From: VXNE01 sp963664635
GTDB taxonomy: Bacteria; Pseudomonadota; Gammaproteobacteria; Pseudomonadales; Azotimanducaceae
Length of the DNA: 64,000 bases
Assembly: GCA_963664635.1 (NCBI GenBank)
Contig: OY761542.1
Coordinates: forward strand, 4,526,001-4,590,000
Direction: 5' to 3'
Shown: one piece after another, positions 61,755 to 64,000 of the stretch
How positions within the stretch are numbered: the stretch's first letter is position 1
Layout of the letters: every line of letters starts with the position of its first letter
Program-made: the position numbers and the translations under genes
The notes under the pieces: model-generated
What the model was told of the DNA's origin: nothing
Seen by the model: the letters and a program-made list of their open reading frames with translations, nothing else
Database searches by the model: none

Positions 61755-62963
61755 ATGAAGATCGTGCTGGCGTATTCCGGCGGCCTCGACACGTCGGTGA
61801 TCTGCCGCTGGCTGCAGGAGGTCCACGACGCCGAGGTGGTCACGTTCACGGCCGATATCGGCCAGGGCGAGGAGGTGGAGCCGGCCCGCGAGAAGGCGCG
61901 CGCGCTCGGCGTCACGGAAATCCACATCGAAGACCTCACCGAGGAGTTCGTGGCGGACTTCGTCTACCCGATGTTCCGGGCGAACACCGTATACGAGGGC
62001 GAATACCTCCTCGGAACCAGCATCGCCCGTCCGCTCATCGCCAAGCGCCTGGTGGAGATCGCGGCGGAGTCCGGAGCGGAAGCGGTCGCGCACGGCGCCA
62101 CCGGGAAGGGCAACGACCAGGTGCGCTTCGAACTCGGCGCCTACGCGCTCGACCCGGACATCCGCGTGATCGCACCCTGGCGCGAGTGGGATCTCGTGTC
62201 CCGCGAGGCGCTGATGGACTACTGCCAGAGCCGCCGGATTCCCGTGGACTTCCAGCAGGGTGAGAAGTCGCCCTACTCCATGGACGCCAACCTGCTGCAC
62301 ATCTCCTACGAGGGGGGCGTGCTCGAAGACCCCGGCAGCGAGCCCGATCCCTCCATGTGGCGCTGGACGGTCGCCCCCGAGGAAGCCCCGGACGCGGCGG
62401 CCCTCATCGAGCTGGATTTCGAGCAGGGAGACGTGGTCGCCGTCGATGGGACGCCGATGACGCCCGCCACGGTGCTCCGTCACCTCAACGTCGTCGGGGG
62501 CAGCCACGGCATCGGCCGCAGCGACATCGTCGAGAACCGCTACGTCGGCATGAAGTCCCGCGGCTGCTACGAGACCCCCGGCGGCACGATTCTCCTCAAG
62601 GCCCACCGCGCGATGGAATCCATCACCATGGACCGCGAGGTGATGCACCTGCGCGACGAACTCATGCCCCGCTACGCGAAGCTCATCTACAACGGGTACT
62701 GGTGGTCTCCGGAGCGGCAGGTGCTGCAGGCCCTCATCGACGCGTCGCAGCAGGTCGTCAACGGCCGGGTCCGGCTCAAGCTCTACAAGGGCAACGTCTC
62801 GGTCGCCGGCCGCTGGTCGTCGTCCGACAACCTGTACGACGCGGACGTGGTGACGTTCGAGGACGACGGCGGCGCGTACCGTCAACGCGACGCCGAAGGG
62901 TTCATCCGATTGAACGCCCTGCGGCTGCGGCTGGCGGCGAAGCAGGGGCGCGGCTACACGTAG
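61755..62963 (+). CDS. argG: Argininosuccinate synthase
   Basis: A 402-residue ATP-dependent enzyme that joins citrulline and aspartate. The N-terminal P-loop-like VLAYSGGLDTSVICRWL, the GATGKGNDQVRFELGAYALDP segment, and the SPYSMDANLLHISYEGGVLEDP segment are diagnostic. It stands alone and is followed by repeats. With argH it makes the last two steps of arginine synthesis. Confidence 0.97.
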   Translation: MKIVLAYSGGLDTSVICRWLQEVHDAEVVTFTADIGQGEEVEPAREKARALGVTEIHIEDLTEEFVADFVYPMFRANTVYEGEYLLGTSIARPLIAKRLVEIAAESGAEAVAHGATGKGNDQVRFELGAYALDPDIRVIAPWREWDLVSREALMDYCQSRRIPVDFQQGEKSPYSMDANLLHISYEGGVLEDPGSEPDPSMWRWTVAPEEAPDAAALIELDFEQGDVVAVDGTPMTPATVLRHLNVVGGSHGIGRSDIVENRYVGMKSRGCYETPGGTILLKAHRAMESITMDREVMHLRDELMPRYAKLIYNGYWWSPERQVLQALIDASQQVVNGRVRLKLYKGNVSVAGRWSSSDNLYDADVVTFEDDGGAYRQRDAEGFIRLNALRLRLAAKQGRGYT

Positions 62964-63520
62964 GGGACGGGCTCGTCCCGTCCCGGCGCGACCTGCGGTC
63001 GCGTTCGCAGTTCGGCTGCGCCGAACTGCCCTGTCCCAAGGGGTCGCGAAACATCCTCCGGACCGCAGGTCTCGCACGCATGAACTGTGTCGGAGACGGG
63101 CGACCACATCCGCGCACGACCGGTAGGGAACGGGCTCGTCCCGTCCCGTCTCGATTGCGTGCATGGCCTCGACACGGGCGACGACAAGCCCCGCCCCTGT
63201 ACCCTTCCCAGTGCTCCGTGCCGAAGGCGTGGAGCGGGCAGAACTGCCGGGAGCGACCGGTCGCCCCTTGTGCCGAGAGCACCACTGTAGGACCTGTGCC
63301 CCGGCAGTTCCGCCACGATCGATGCCCAGTGAACAGTCCGCGCCCCGAGCGCCGGTACAGGGACAGGCAGGGATCGTGGCACGCCGTGAACGGGCAAGCA
63401 ACCGGGAGGCGGGACGAGGGTGTACGTCAAAAATGTGATGCGGAGAGGGAAGGTTGAGATGTGGCGGGGTTGAGCGGATACTTCTGGCAATGTTCATATT
63501 TGCCAGACGGGGAGGCCTCC
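62964..63520. other. 557-base gene-free region with repeats before the insertion sequence
   Basis: The region contains two copies of a GGGRACGGGCTCGTCCCGTCCCG repeat (about 62962 and 63124), each with a GGGACG/CGTCCC-type hairpin, and a 10-bp hairpin GCAGTTCGGC-TGC-GCCGAACTGC at 63007-63029. The left end of the insertion sequence probably lies somewhere in 63410-63445, where GGGTGTACGTCAAAAATG stands out by its A-run, but I cannot prove it without the right end. A CTGGCAA/TTGCCAG hairpin lies at 63484-63506. Confidence 0.5.
63007..63029 (+). terminator. Hairpin downstream of argG
   Basis: A perfect 10-bp stem with a 3-base loop starts 43 bases after the argG stop. There is no T-run, so it could be an RNA-stabilising end or part of the local repeats. 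Confidence 0.35.
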
Positions 63521-63916
63521 ATGGCGGCGCCACGCGACATCGACGTTCTAACCGGGCAGCGGGATGAGTTGTTGGGGGAGTTGGCCGGGGTGGGCGACCT
63601 GCGGCCGGGCACGCTGCAGGCGCGCTACCGCCGGTGCGGCAAGCCGACCTGCCACTGCGCGCGGGAGGGCGATCCGGGGCACGGGCCGAAGTGGGTGCTG
63701 GTGTCGCGCGTCGCGGGCGGGACGCGCAACTGGACGATACCGGACGAGGCCGTGCAGCGGACGCGGGAGCATCTCGACGAGTGCCGGCGCTTCCGGGAGT
63801 TGACGCGGGAGCTGATCGCCGTCGGCGACGAGTTGTGCCAGGCGCGGCTGGAGGGGGACGCGCCCGGGGCACCGGGAAAAAGGGGGCGGCGGAGCCCGCG
63901 TTCGAGGCGCGGCTAG
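63521..63916 (+). CDS. DUF6788-family orfA of an insertion sequence
   Basis: A 131-residue protein of the type now called DUF6788. It has a Cys/His cluster RYRRCGKPTCHCAREGDPGHGPKW (zinc-ribbon-like), a beta segment VLVSRVAGGTRNWTIPDEAV and a helix RTREHLDECRRFRELTRELI. Such proteins occur as the first frame of insertion sequences, before a transposase. ATG 63521 follows GGAGG at good spacing; an in-frame upstream start (63461) is less likely. The 3' end holds a GGGAAAA slippery heptamer, after which the -1 frame continues as transposase. Function inferred: DNA-binding or transposase accessory domain. Confidence 0.75.
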   Translation: MAAPRDIDVLTGQRDELLGELAGVGDLRPGTLQARYRRCGKPTCHCAREGDPGHGPKWVLVSRVAGGTRNWTIPDEAVQRTREHLDECRRFRELTRELIAVGDELCQARLEGDAPGAPGKRGRRSPRSRRG

Positions 63917-64000
63917 CGACGGTGCTGGACGCCGAGGCGGGGCGGCTGCTCGGGGAGGGGGTGCTGGACGGGATCGGCTTCGAGCGGCTGGAACGCGCCT
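63874..64000 (+). CDS. Transposase orfB, N-terminal part, entered by -1 frameshift (window-truncated)
   Basis: After the heptamer GGGAAAA (63874-63880) the -1 frame reads GKKGAAEPAFEARLATVLDA and continues EAGRLLGEGVLDGIGFERLE to the window edge. This acidic helical start is of the kind seen in ISKra4-like transposases; the family call is tentative because the catalytic domain lies outside. It has no start codon of its own near here, supporting expression by frameshifting from orfA. A GGAGGGGGA run 20-25 bases upstream could act as a stimulator. Confidence 0.5.

Overview
The window looks like a chromosomal segment of a high-G+C gammaproteobacterium. Two gene neighbourhoods carry this call. 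One is argH / hemC-hemD-hemX-hemY divergent from lptM-lysA-dapF-xerC-yigB, the gammaproteobacterial order. The other is a rho-trxA neighbourhood, with the NrdB core and the cytochrome c5, RNase T and Grx4-type proteins also of gammaproteobacterial type. No plasmid or phage backbone genes are visible. Most of the window is dense housekeeping sequence with short gaps and many 1-8 bp stop/start overlaps.

Layout. 1-5.4 kb: the 3' part of nrdB, a DMFase-beta-like protein, an HSL-type esterase and a hipBA toxin-antitoxin pair. 5.5-13.5 kb: secreted methyltransferase and hydroxyacid dehydrogenase, glycosyltransferase plus YrbL-like protein, alpha/beta hydrolase, CDGSH protein and a large DUF349 protein. 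13.5-19.4 kb: a PhoPQ-like two-component operon with a PepSY protein, split by a small palindrome-ended insertion; then a glycerate-kinase-like protein, DoxX, a tandem palindromic repeat array and a MATE pump. 19.5-23.3 kb: rubrerythrin / GlpC-like Fe-S protein / DUF3501 operon, an M28-like protein and tRNA-Phe. 23.4-28.7 kb: a second palindromic element with 31-bp terminal repeats abutting a Na+/solute symporter, then cytochrome c5, ComM and a conserved unknown.

28.7-31.8 kb is a nitrogen-regulation block: two P-II genes, a TorF-like porin and amtB, with a near-consensus sigma-54 promoter and a canonical terminator. 31.9-48.8 kb is housekeeping: selO, thrC, yigB, xerC, dapF, lysA, a short lptM-like lipoprotein gene, argH, hemCDXY, rho, trxA, hemB and a luciferase-like oxidoreductase. 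49.0-55.7 kb is a Type I restriction-modification operon (hsdM-hsdS-Abi_C-hsdR) of visibly lower G+C, with every gene overlapping the next; it is the clearest accessory region. 55.8-63.0 kb returns to metabolism: a Mo-hydroxylase pair, ABC-F ATPase, grxD, rnt and argG. The window ends inside an insertion sequence made of a DUF6788 orfA and the start of a transposase orfB, joined by a -1 frameshift signal.

The most notable points are the Abi_C/HEPN-like gene built into the Type I R-M operon, the small insertion that supplies the sensor kinase with its present ATG, the nested palindromic element in front of the symporter, and the sigma-54 promoter with an upstream dyad in front of torF-glnK-amtB. 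All family assignments rest on reading the translated sequence; no database search was run.
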